Source: an uncultured Poribacteria bacterium | Lineage (GTDB): Bacteria > Poribacteria > WGA-4E > WGA-3G | NCBI GenBank assembly: GCA_951828385.1 | Contig: OX639973.1 | Location: 868,001-932,000 of the forward strand | Direction of reading: 5' to 3' | Length of the DNA stretch: 64,000 bases | Shown here: in pieces, positions 28,201-37,700 of the stretch | How positions within the stretch are numbered: position 1 is the first letter of the stretch | Layout: each line of letters opens with the position of its first letter | Program-made: the position numbers and the translations under genes | The notes under the pieces: model-generated | What the model saw: the letters and a program-made list of their open reading frames with translations, nothing else | What the model was told of the DNA's origin: nothing | Databases searched by the model: none

Positions 28201-31200
28201 GAACACAGATAAATTCCGGCTTGCACGAAACCTTCTCTACCGGGTTCAGGATCAATCGTTTAGGGGCAGAAGTGGACAAGGGTGGCGCCCCAGCAATTTT
28301 GAGGAGACACAAGCCGGTGCACTCATTCATCTGGTGACAATCGTTCAACAACAAGGAAAACTCAACGAACTCATTCAACAACTTGAATCAGACGCTACTA
28401 CGAACCCGAAAGACATCCAAACGCTTGAAACGTTGGCACAACTTTATATTTTGACAGGTAATACCGAGAAAACAGATGAAATTACCGAGCGATTGATTGC
28501 CGCGTCGCCGGATGATTTGACGTATCAAGCTATAAGATTGAACCGGGTCATCCAAAAAGACTCAGACGCTGAAACTGTGGAAAAACACCTCAATGCCATC
28601 ACTGGATTACCCTCTGAAGCGCGACTCTGGTACACTGCGCAATATGTCAATAAACTCTATCATGAAGACAAAAAGGCGGATGCGGAGCAGCTGCTCAACA
28701 CACTTGAAAACACAAAAGTAACGGAACTCAACGCGAGTTCCATGTTAGTGAGCGCGCTTCTTCTGATGGACCGGACAGATGCGGCGGAGCGTGTCATCGC
28801 TAATGTGCCAATCCCGCCGCAACAACAACAACAGTGGCAGCATAGACAACTCTATACCCAACTGATGGATACTTACATTCGTAAGGAACAGATTGATAAA
28901 GCAGTTGCGTTGTTTTGGCGTTACTGTGAACGCACCGAACCACAGACGACGAACACCCGACGTGTTGCCAAACTCACATCCTCTTCGTCATATTACAGCG
29001 GTTATGCGCCGATTCAGTCAAACTATCCATCGCCGACAACGTACTATGATCAGGGCAGGTTGGACTATCTCCAGCATTTTTTCAGCGGGTTGTGGAGTCG
29101 GGATCTGCAGGAAGCGTTGTACACCAAATTGCGTGCCGAGTTAGACGCTGCAGCGGATATAAACCGCATCTATCCGGGTTTAGCCTTAAGTTATTGCTAC
29201 TGGTGGGATGGGCAGCGCGACAAAGCACAGGAAATTCTATCAACCTTGCAAAAAGAATTTCCGAACGACCTGACCCTCAAACTTAACACTGTCTTTGCTT
29301 CTATCCAGACGGGGCAACACAGTGAATCACTGAACTTACTTGAGGAACTCGCGAGCACTGATCCGAGAAACCGTCGCCAGTATTACAACCTCACGCTTCA
29401 ACTTGCACTGCATACCGGTAATACTGTCGTTGTACGGGGATTGATAGCAAAACTTCTGAATTCGCCGAGTAGTGCCCGAGAACTTTATGAGTTTTCGCGA
29501 AAACTCCAAGATGCGGGTCTCACGCAACACGCCACTGCTGTGGTAAACAAAGCGATGCGCTTGGCGATGGGGATGCGGGACCCGAACTTTCTGATGCGAC
29601 TCAGTGAACACCTTGAGGATCTCGGTCGGGGACAAGACGCTGCCCAGCTCGCAGAACGCGCGCTGCGGTTCGCGAACCAACGCGACCGCTACGGGTCCAC
29701 TTTAAGCAGATGGAATTTTCAGCAAGCGACGCATCTCGTGAGCCACTCAAAAGCCGTTCGAGAGCGTGAACCGCAATTGGTTGAAGCTGCGGAAAAGAAT
29801 CCGAATTCACTCCAAGCACACCTCAAATTAGCCGCTTTTTATGAAAGTACGAATCAGATAGAAAAAGCATCGGCGGCGTTTGCGTCAGCACTCAAGCTGC
29901 GCCCTAAGGACACCGTAACCCGGCAACGATACGCCAGCATGTTGCAGCGAAGCGGAAAGGCAAAAGATGCTGTAACCGAATACATGATCCTCCTCAAGGA
30001 TAATCCAAACGTTCTCGGTTACCGCGCTTGGGATGTTGCAAGAACCTTCGTTCAGGCAGACAGAACTGACGATCTTGTTTTGCTCGCGAAGGAGATGATT
30101 ACACCCTCCATCGGAAGGGACTTCGGTAGCGAATTCGCGAGGTATGCGGCGCGAGAATGTACGAGCAATAACAACCCGAAAGCTGCCGCCGAAATCTATG
30201 AAAAACTCATTGAAGCGCAACCGAACGAGACCTACTACCATCGTGACTTGGCATCTGCTTATGCTGCCGCGGGTGAGCGTGAGAAGGCGATTGCAGTTTT
30301 GCGTAAGCAACTGCAGCCCGATAAAATATCATCACAAATTCAGATGATATTGCAGCTGGCAGAATTCTACAAGACATCCGGTGCGTTAGAAGACTTCATA
30401 AAAGAATATGAAACGAAACGCACTGAAAAACCGGATGATTCCGTGTTGCTTTACCTGATCGCGTCCATGAAAATTATGGCGAATGACCTTGAAGCATCAG
30501 ACACACTTGTGTCTGAACTGTTTGACGATTCTGACAGCATTAATATAACGTATCTCAACAATTTATCGGACGCATACCGGCGTGTAGGCGACTCGGAACG
30601 CGAACTTCGCTTACTGGAATCTGCGGTTAAGAAGCTGGATCCGAGTTCATGGCGGTTTCCTGACACTTGTAAGAAACTCGGCATGGTCTATTCACTGAAA
30701 GGCGAGAAAGCGCAGGCACAAGCGGCGTTTCGTAAGATGGGGACGCTCCGCATGCTGCAGCGTGGATACGACATCTGGGAAAAAGAGGGTGTCGCCAACA
30801 CGTATATGCAATACGAAATGTGGGACGATGCCGAAGGGATCTATACCGAAATTGTCAACGACCTTTCAGCGAGTTCTTATGAACGTGATCAAGCGCAACG
30901 GCAATTGATGACGATTAAGCAGCGGCGTGGCGACTTTTCAAACGCTACCCAACTGACCGAAAACACACAAGAGATGAACATCGGAACACAGCGAGCATTG
31001 GCAGAAGCATACACGCAGCAGGGTGAAACCAAACAAGCGATAGAGATTTACGAACAGGTCGTCCGAGCGATGCCTGAGGATCTGGAATCCCGTGCGCAAC
31101 TTGCGACTCTCTATTCACAGCGAAATCGACACGATAAGGCGACCGATATATGGCATACCCTGCTTGAAACGGATCCGGGGAATACAAAGTATCAGGATGG

Positions 31201-34200
31201 GTTCGTCAGGACTTACCAGATTTCCGGAGACATCGGTAAAGCCTTTGAACTCGCCCAGCGATATATTGACGCGGATCCCGAAAGTGGTGTCCATTACGTG
31301 CGTCTCGCGAAACTCCACGCCGCCGAAGAACAGGTTGAGGATGCGATCACTGCATATCAAAAAGCGATTGAATTCGCGCCTGGGAATGCACAGGCTTACC
31401 ACGACTTGGCAAGGCTTCATCTCTACATAGACGACACCGATGCCGCCGAAAAAGCGTTCAAGCAAGCCATTCAATATACTGGGCAAGACTGGGAACGGCA
31501 AGATATCGAACAAGAATTGATAAATCTCTATCATCGTGAAGGTAAATTGGAAGAGATGATAGATCAAGCAGAAACTGGTGGCACTCTTACATTTGAGATG
31601 CAAAAGGAGCGTGCGCAACGTTATCAGAATGCCGGTGAACTCGAAAAATCGGTGAGTACTTACAAAAAAGCGATTGACATGACTTCTGATAGTTATGAGC
31701 GGCGTAGAATTAATGAAGATTTGCTTGGGCTATACGTCAAACTCGGTAAGACTGATTTGACGATGGCAGTCTATGAAACGTTAGTGAATACCGACTCGGG
31801 CGATAACGCGCGCAGGACTTTGATTAATACTTACAAAAATGAGGGAAAAATCGAGGCGTTGCAAGGGATTTTTGAAAGTAGGCGCGAAAATGATGCAGAC
31901 AATCCTGCTATCATTGAGATGCTCGCTGAGATCTACCGAGACGCAAACGCCCACGAGAAGACAGCGGAAACCTATCAGGCACTCAGCAAGGTGCAGCCCA
32001 GCAACGTCCGCAGCTTTTACTACGCTGCTGCTGCGCTGAACAGAAACGAACAACCCGAATTGGCAAAAGAGATGCTGTTGCAAGGTGAAAGCGCGCTGTC
32101 AACGAGCAACCAAAAAAGCGATATGTACTTTCTGAGGACGCTCGGCGATATCTGTTATGAAGGTAAAATGTACGAAGCGGCGATTAAACTCGCGGATGCC
32201 GCGATCGTTGAAAGTGCGAGATATCGGTTTTATGGTGGCAGCTCGCCATTGGAACCTATGTACGAACTCAAAGGCAAAAGCTACCTGCGTGAAAAACGTT
32301 ATGAAGCGGCTTATAATGCATATCGGCAGCAGGCAACCGCCACCAGATATGACTGGGACCGTGAAACAGCGGAAGCATCGATGCGGAGCGCAGCGCAACA
32401 AGGCAATCTTTATGAGAAATGGATCCCCGAACAGTTGAAGAAGGTTACGGAGGCTCCTGATGATCTTGATGCCCGCTTTACCCTTGCGCAAAGTTATGAA
32501 GCCAGTACCATGCTTAAGGAAGCAATTGCCCAATACCAGAAGATTAGCGAGCTTCAACCTGATAGTTGGCAGTGGCACAAGAAACTTGGCGACCTCTATC
32601 ACAAACAATCCCAACAACCCCGCGAGACGGGGGAAGTGATTGAAGGCACTGCCCTGATCCTTGATGGCAATTCAAGTTTCGTGGAAATCGGTAACAGCAA
32701 TATCTTGAATAACATGACCCAACAGGCGACAATCTCCCTCTGGATTAAACCGACCGACTTTCCAAATAGATACGCGCCTATCATTTTCAAAGGCGATAAA
32801 CGCACATCGAACTTCACGCATCGAAGTTACATCCTCTACCTTCGGGAGAATGGTAAGATCCAAATCGCCTCATCACCCAATGGTCGAGGACAGAGATCCT
32901 TCTATACACCATCTGACACGATTCAACTCAACAAATGGTATCATATCGCGGGTGTTATTGATGCCAAAAGAGATGTCATGCGGTTGTTCATTAATGGGGT
33001 TGAAGTTGGAAGGACTGACTTTAAAGGGCAAAAAAGTTTTTATGAAAGCCGAAAACCGCTCCGGATTGGCTGGACACACGAAGAAGAGAGACCGACGCAA
33101 TCTCCCTTTGTCGGGCTTATTGATGAGGTACGTATCTGGAATGTTGCCCGGACCGAAGCCGAGATTCGTTCAGATATGAATAGTCAATTGAAAGGAAACG
33201 AATCCGGGTTAGTCGCTTACTGGAAATTTGATGAAGCAACGGATGGAATTGTCCGCGACGCGTCCGCGAACACAAGCGACGGCAGACTGATTGGAAATGC
33301 CAAACTGGAGTCTTATACCCGCCCCATCTTCGAGATTTCCAACCCTGAGCAATTGGCACAAGCGGCAGCAGCGTATGAATCAGCACTTCAGCTTGACCCA
33401 GATTCTTATGAATTGTATCGTCTGTTGGCAGAAATCTATAAGAAAGGTGAACAGCCATTAGACGCTGAGAAGGTATATCGTCGCGCGCTGGAGGTATCTC
33501 TTACGCAAAGCGAATACGATGCTGCAGTTAAAGCGATCTTGAACCTCTACAGCGACGCAGAACAAGCGGACAAACATATCGCCCTCCTTGAGGCACTGAA
33601 ACCGAAAATGGAGAACAGTGTTGCTTTACACGAACTGTTAGGCGATGCGTACAAAAAAGTAGGAGACACCGAAAAGTCGAAAACTGCCTATAACCATTGG
33701 ATCAAACTCCGGCAGCGAGAGATAAATCGGGAACAACGTTACTGGTCCTATAGCAATTTTGCTGAGAAGTTGCTCGACAAAGGACTCTACCCAGAAACAG
33801 CGTTGAAGTTTGCGAAGCGTGCTGCACAACGTTCAACAAGTTCAAGTTACATCTTAACACTCGGACATGCATATCTCGCTAATGAGCAATATGACGCAGC
33901 GTTGAATGCGTTTATACTCGGTCTAAACGCATGGACAGACATAAATCCGTATCGCGGTGTCTTCTCGCGGATTGCCGAAACAGGGAAAAAAATGACCAAT
34001 CAGGAACAGTACCTCGAAATGCTGAATAAACTCGTAGATGCTATGTCCCACAATCTGAGCATGCATCTACATCTCAGTCTCGTGCTGGCTGAATTCTACC
34101 GTGAGAATGACGAGCCCGAAAAGGCAAAAGCGTATGTCCAAGGCACGGGTTTCATCACTAAAGACGCATGGTGGACACTCGGTCCATTTGACAATACTAA

Positions 34201-34654
34201 TGGCATCGGTTACGACACTGCTTACATACCAGAAGACGTAATGCAGATCGACACAGCCACCAAATACAACGGCATAGATGGACAGGTTGGTTGGCAAAAA
34301 AGTGCCGATAGGACCCTGGACGGTTATATCGGTTTTGAGGAGGATGTTGACTGGGCGGTTACTTATGCATTCACAACCGTTAGCTCACCCGACGAACGGA
34401 AAGTTCAGTTCCGATTTGATAGTGATGATCAGGGGAAAATTTGGCTAAACGGCAAAGAGGTACACGCACATACGAGAACCCATAGTGCACAAATTGATTG
34501 GGACATTATCCCTGTGACGCTCAAGCCCGGCGAAAATAGTATCCTCGTCAAAGTGTGCGAGGAGGAACGAGATTGGGGATTCTATATGCGGATCACTGAC
34601 ACTGACGGAAAACCATTTGACGATTTGATAATCAATGCCGCACAAAACGATTAG
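25247..34654 (+). CDS. Giant secreted TPR protein 2 with inserted LamG domain (3135 aa)
   Basis: I chose the ATG at 25247 because AAGGAG (25233-25238) is eight bases upstream, whereas the in-frame ATG at 25241 is only two bases from it; the paralogue at 34769 also starts MFG. The signal peptide ends near SITFAQDE. TPR arrays match giant 1 over most of the length. At about residues 2464-2694 a LamG-like jelly roll (LamGL type) is inserted between two TPR units: it opens TALILDGNSSFVEIGN, includes WYHIAGVIDAKRDVMRLFIN and LIDEVRIWNVARTEAEI, and ends with VAYWKFDEATDG. The C-terminal module (about 2973-3135, WWTLGPFDNTNG) is present. LamG domains usually bind glycans or proteins, so this copy may be the surface-binding member of the set. 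The gap from giant 1 is only 59 bases, without a clear promoter. Confidence 0.88.
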   Translation: MFGRKNHTIAIFVLFLIVCASCLPSITFAQDEANDAKIIERYKLMLSRKPKEGSTFDRLYQFYLEGAGLDAMVADYQAEVQAKPDNPNPQLLLGHIYKRLGKDAEAVKTYQRAVELAPNNYYPHFALGQAYAILLQHENAIGALNQAAKIAEETQAATPEELTDIYKALGRAYFRRDRVDEAISAWTKIAELDPENIFTRIELADLLREQELYEQAITQHEAIIQFKAEDPYRVCLSRREIGNIHEAKGDYETAIESYDSALALTAPGNWLRKDLQHRIIGIYAADGNWEGLIEYYQKKLETTPNEPELLGLLAAAYIENQQPAEGIATYQKAVALAPTDATLRLNLIAAFRNAERFEDAAAAYESLSEQDPDDFGIYRELGELYLHLEDENRARATYQRMIDRDPENAGTHLILAEIYASNEWIEDAAGAYQKVIVLAPGNLDYIEYFGEFYFRQGNREKAIETWNMMVAGEKGVAENYERLAQLLDTKNYRVEAIAASRKAVELMPDVYRYREALAKLLMKNEDYDAALTEYTEAAKVAPNAFFAEEMDNQRIELYRRQGTLVEKIETVEAELETSRLSDTDIFEKQKRLAKMYLKLGNITYALEVLLKAKAHQPDDIIVNRWLAEVYTKQNRRDDANAVYRHLITIDNANTREYYTNIARAHLNAMDFDAATEASKQVIAHSPRNPEGHQMLAEIAKQSGNYDNAIDSLKQALRLRPEAIDIRAELAATYKLSGKPRQALAQYWRCWELSDTVSDKLAFVKPLSEAYYDLGRRGEFEEKLKQLSKSNTSSVGPVIALAELYRMEGDLPSARFQLARALDRERENPDLLAQLVSISVDLGDNQDALTYQQRLVKVQPDPSHQRRLGELLFDAGREQEAIQAWTKLLHAKNQTLEAEVKLATLLIRHGLPDEALFVLDRAAEKITGTDAHIALYQLGVVLVSMNEYDRARTHFQRILEMPKPPKNATQNVKAPTTYTTSGTPGMNTDKFRLARNLLYRVQDQSFRGRSGQGWRPSNFEETQAGALIHLVTIVQQQGKLNELIQQLESDATTNPKDIQTLETLAQLYILTGNTEKTDEITERLIAASPDDLTYQAIRLNRVIQKDSDAETVEKHLNAITGLPSEARLWYTAQYVNKLYHEDKKADAEQLLNTLENTKVTELNASSMLVSALLLMDRTDAAERVIANVPIPPQQQQQWQHRQLYTQLMDTYIRKEQIDKAVALFWRYCERTEPQTTNTRRVAKLTSSSSYYSGYAPIQSNYPSPTTYYDQGRLDYLQHFFSGLWSRDLQEALYTKLRAELDAAADINRIYPGLALSYCYWWDGQRDKAQEILSTLQKEFPNDLTLKLNTVFASIQTGQHSESLNLLEELASTDPRNRRQYYNLTLQLALHTGNTVVVRGLIAKLLNSPSSARELYEFSRKLQDAGLTQHATAVVNKAMRLAMGMRDPNFLMRLSEHLEDLGRGQDAAQLAERALRFANQRDRYGSTLSRWNFQQATHLVSHSKAVREREPQLVEAAEKNPNSLQAHLKLAAFYESTNQIEKASAAFASALKLRPKDTVTRQRYASMLQRSGKAKDAVTEYMILLKDNPNVLGYRAWDVARTFVQADRTDDLVLLAKEMITPSIGRDFGSEFARYAARECTSNNNPKAAAEIYEKLIEAQPNETYYHRDLASAYAAAGEREKAIAVLRKQLQPDKISSQIQMILQLAEFYKTSGALEDFIKEYETKRTEKPDDSVLLYLIASMKIMANDLEASDTLVSELFDDSDSINITYLNNLSDAYRRVGDSERELRLLESAVKKLDPSSWRFPDTCKKLGMVYSLKGEKAQAQAAFRKMGTLRMLQRGYDIWEKEGVANTYMQYEMWDDAEGIYTEIVNDLSASSYERDQAQRQLMTIKQRRGDFSNATQLTENTQEMNIGTQRALAEAYTQQGETKQAIEIYEQVVRAMPEDLESRAQLATLYSQRNRHDKATDIWHTLLETDPGNTKYQDGFVRTYQISGDIGKAFELAQRYIDADPESGVHYVRLAKLHAAEEQVEDAITAYQKAIEFAPGNAQAYHDLARLHLYIDDTDAAEKAFKQAIQYTGQDWERQDIEQELINLYHREGKLEEMIDQAETGGTLTFEMQKERAQRYQNAGELEKSVSTYKKAIDMTSDSYERRRINEDLLGLYVKLGKTDLTMAVYETLVNTDSGDNARRTLINTYKNEGKIEALQGIFESRRENDADNPAIIEMLAEIYRDANAHEKTAETYQALSKVQPSNVRSFYYAAAALNRNEQPELAKEMLLQGESALSTSNQKSDMYFLRTLGDICYEGKMYEAAIKLADAAIVESARYRFYGGSSPLEPMYELKGKSYLREKRYEAAYNAYRQQATATRYDWDRETAEASMRSAAQQGNLYEKWIPEQLKKVTEAPDDLDARFTLAQSYEASTMLKEAIAQYQKISELQPDSWQWHKKLGDLYHKQSQQPRETGEVIEGTALILDGNSSFVEIGNSNILNNMTQQATISLWIKPTDFPNRYAPIIFKGDKRTSNFTHRSYILYLRENGKIQIASSPNGRGQRSFYTPSDTIQLNKWYHIAGVIDAKRDVMRLFINGVEVGRTDFKGQKSFYESRKPLRIGWTHEEERPTQSPFVGLIDEVRIWNVARTEAEIRSDMNSQLKGNESGLVAYWKFDEATDGIVRDASANTSDGRLIGNAKLESYTRPIFEISNPEQLAQAAAAYESALQLDPDSYELYRLLAEIYKKGEQPLDAEKVYRRALEVSLTQSEYDAAVKAILNLYSDAEQADKHIALLEALKPKMENSVALHELLGDAYKKVGDTEKSKTAYNHWIKLRQREINREQRYWSYSNFAEKLLDKGLYPETALKFAKRAAQRSTSSSYILTLGHAYLANEQYDAALNAFILGLNAWTDINPYRGVFSRIAETGKKMTNQEQYLEMLNKLVDAMSHNLSMHLHLSLVLAEFYRENDEPEKAKAYVQGTGFITKDAWWTLGPFDNTNGIGYDTAYIPEDVMQIDTATKYNGIDGQVGWQKSADRTLDGYIGFEEDVDWAVTYAFTTVSSPDERKVQFRFDSDDQGKIWLNGKEVHAHTRTHSAQIDWDIIPVTLKPGENSILVKVCEEERDWGFYMRITDTDGKPFDDLIINAAQND

Positions 34655-34662
34655 TTAGGAAT

Positions 34663-34695
34663 AGTTATCAGTTGTCAGTTATCAGTTATCAGTTA
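34663..34695. repeat. Single arm of the GTTATCAGTTGTCAGTTA repeat family
   Basis: This stretch is three to four near-repeats of AGTTATCAGTT/GTCAGTT directly after the stop of giant 2. No inverted partner is visible before the next gene. Confidence 0.6.
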
Positions 34696-34768
34696 CAAGA
34701 GGTTTTTGAGAGTCCTAAAGTCCCTTTCCGACACCTCAACACTGCCTATCACTGAAGGAGATGTATTT

Positions 34769-37700
34769 ATGTTTGGAAGTGAAAAACGTGCAACCACTCT
34801 ATTTGCTCTATCCTTTATCGTCTGTGCCTTGTGTTTTACGCCTATTGCCTTTGCACAAGAGGCAACAGATGACGCGAAAATTATAGAACGCTATAAACTC
34901 ATGCTGAATCGCAAACCAAAGGAAGGAAGCACGTTTGATCGACTCTATCAGTTTTATCTTGAAGGTGCGGGGTTAGCAGCGATGGTCGCCGATTATCAGG
35001 CAGAAGTACAGGCAAAACCGGATAATCCGAACCCACAACTGATCTTGGGACACATCTACAAACGCCTTGGAAAAGACGCTGAAGCTGTCAAAGCATATCA
35101 ACGCGCCGTTGAACTCACACCGAATAATTACTATCCGCACTTCGCTCTCGGACAGGCTTATGCGATATTGCTTCAACATGAAAACGCGATTGGATCATTG
35201 AACCAAGCGGCAAAGATCGCTGAGGAGACGCAAGCTGCTACCCCCGAAGACCTGACTGCGATCTACAAAGCCCTCGGCAGAGCATACTTCCGACGAGACC
35301 GGGTTGATGAAGCAATTGTAGCATGGACAAAGATCGCTGAACTCGACCCAGAAAACATCTTCGCACGCATTGAACTTGCGGATCTGTTCCGTGAACAAGA
35401 ACTCTACAAACAGGCAATTGTGCAGCACGAGGCAATTATTCAGTTCAAAGCGGATGATCCGTATCGTGTGTGCCTGAGTCGGCGCGAAATTGGCAATATC
35501 CATGAGGCAAAAGGCGACTACGGGGCTGCTATTGAGAGCTATGACTCAGCACTGGCATTGACGGCACCGGGGAACTGGCTCCGTAAGGACCTCCAACACC
35601 GTATTATCGGGATTTACGCTGCAGACGGAAACTGGGAAGGCTTAATTGAATACTATCAAAAGAAACTTGAGACCACTCCGAACGAACCTGAACTTCTCGG
35701 TTTGCTCGCTGCCGCTTATATTGAGCATCAGCAGCAGGAAGAAGGTATTGCAACATATCAGAAGGCAGTAGCACTTGCGCCGACCGATGCGACCCTACGC
35801 TTGAACCTCATCGCAGCGTTTCGCAATGCCGAAAGGTTTGAAGACGCTGCGGCGGCTTATGAATCCTTGAGCGAACAAGCCCCTGACGATTTTGGTATCT
35901 ACCGCGAACTCGGTGAATTGTACCTACATTTAGAAGACGAAGACAAGGCACGAGCAACGTATCAACGAATGATTGACCGCGCCCCAGAAAATGCAGGCAC
36001 ACATCTCATTCTTGCCGAAATTTACACCGGGCATGAATGGACAGAGGATGCCGTTGCTTCATATCAAAAGGCGATCTCACTGGCACCCGATAATCTGGAT
36101 TATATTGAATATTTCGGTGAGTTTTACATCCGTCAAGGCAATCGCGAGCAGGCGATTGAAACATGGCATCAGATAGTTGCTGGTGAAAAAGGGATCGCAG
36201 AGAATTACGAACGGTTGGCGCAGCTGCTCGATACAAAAGACTTCGGGGCTGAAGCACTCACTGCAAGTCGTAAAGCGGTGGCACTGATGCCGGATGCATA
36301 TCGTTATCGCGAGGCGTTGGCGAAACGCCTCATGCAGAACAAACAGTACGCAGAAGCAATAATAGAATACACGGAAACCATAAAACTCGCGCCAAATGAA
36401 TTTTTCGCCGAACAGATGGACGACCAACGCATTGAACTCTATCGGCGGCAAGGGACACTCGTAGATCAAATTGAGGCGATGGAGGTGGCGCTTGAGAAAC
36501 TGGGCATCTCTGATGCCGACAGCTTCGCGAAGCATAAAAGACTCGCCAAGATGTATTTGAAGTTGGAGAATATCACCTATGCGCTTGAAGTGCTTTTGAA
36601 AGCGAAAGCACTCCGTCCTGACGATGTAACTGTGAATCGATGGCTCGCGGAGATCTATGTCAAACAAGGGAAGCGTGATGATGCGAATGCGATCTATACC
36701 CATCTAACAGATATTGACAGTACGAATGCGCGAGAATACTACACGAACATCGCACGTCTTCATCTAAACGCGATGGATTTAGAAGCCGCTAAAACCGCAG
36801 CAAAGCAGATCATCGCACATAATCCACGTAACCCGGAAGGATATCAGTTACTTGCACAAATCGCAAAACAATCTGGAAATTACGATAATGCTATCAACAA
36901 TCTCAAGCATTCGATTCGCCTGCGCCCCGATGCAACGGACATTCGCATGGAACTCGCAGCTATTTACAAACTTTCAGGTAAACCTCAACAAGCACTCACG
37001 CAGTATTGGCGGTGTTGGGAATTGAGCAACAGTGTCAATAATAAACTCGCCTTGGTCAAACCGCTTTCTGAGGTGTATTACGACTTGGGGCGGCGCAATG
37101 CGTTTGAGGAAAAACTGAAGCAGTTGTCGAAAACGAATGCGTCTCATATAGGACCTGTCTTGGCATTAGCAGAGGTCTATCGGATGGAGGGCGACCTACC
37201 GAAAGCGCGCTTCCAATTGGTGCAAGCATTGGACCGGGATCGCGAAAGCCCGGAGTTACTGGCACAACTGGTAAAAATCAGCCTTGATTCCGGTGATAAC
37301 CAGAACGCGCTCGTCTACCAACAGAGACTCGTCAAGGTACAACCAGCCCCACACCATCAGCAAAAACTCGGTGAGTTGTTATTCGATGCCGGACGTGAGC
37401 AAGAGGCAATTCAGGCGTGGAGCAAACTGCTACACACAAAAAATCAGACGCTTGAAGCAGATATCAAACTCTCAACCTTGCTCATCGGTCACGGATTACT
37501 GGATGAAGCACTTTTTACGCTGGCGCGCGCAGCCGAGAACGCACAGGACGCGAAAGCCATCTATCAACTTGGCGCAGCGTTGGTTGAAATGAACGAATTA
37601 GAACGCGCGCAACCGTACTTCCAGCAAATTTTGGAAATGTCTCCTCCGCCCAGAAATGTGACAAAGCACATAACACTAAGTCCAAATTACGCAACATCAG

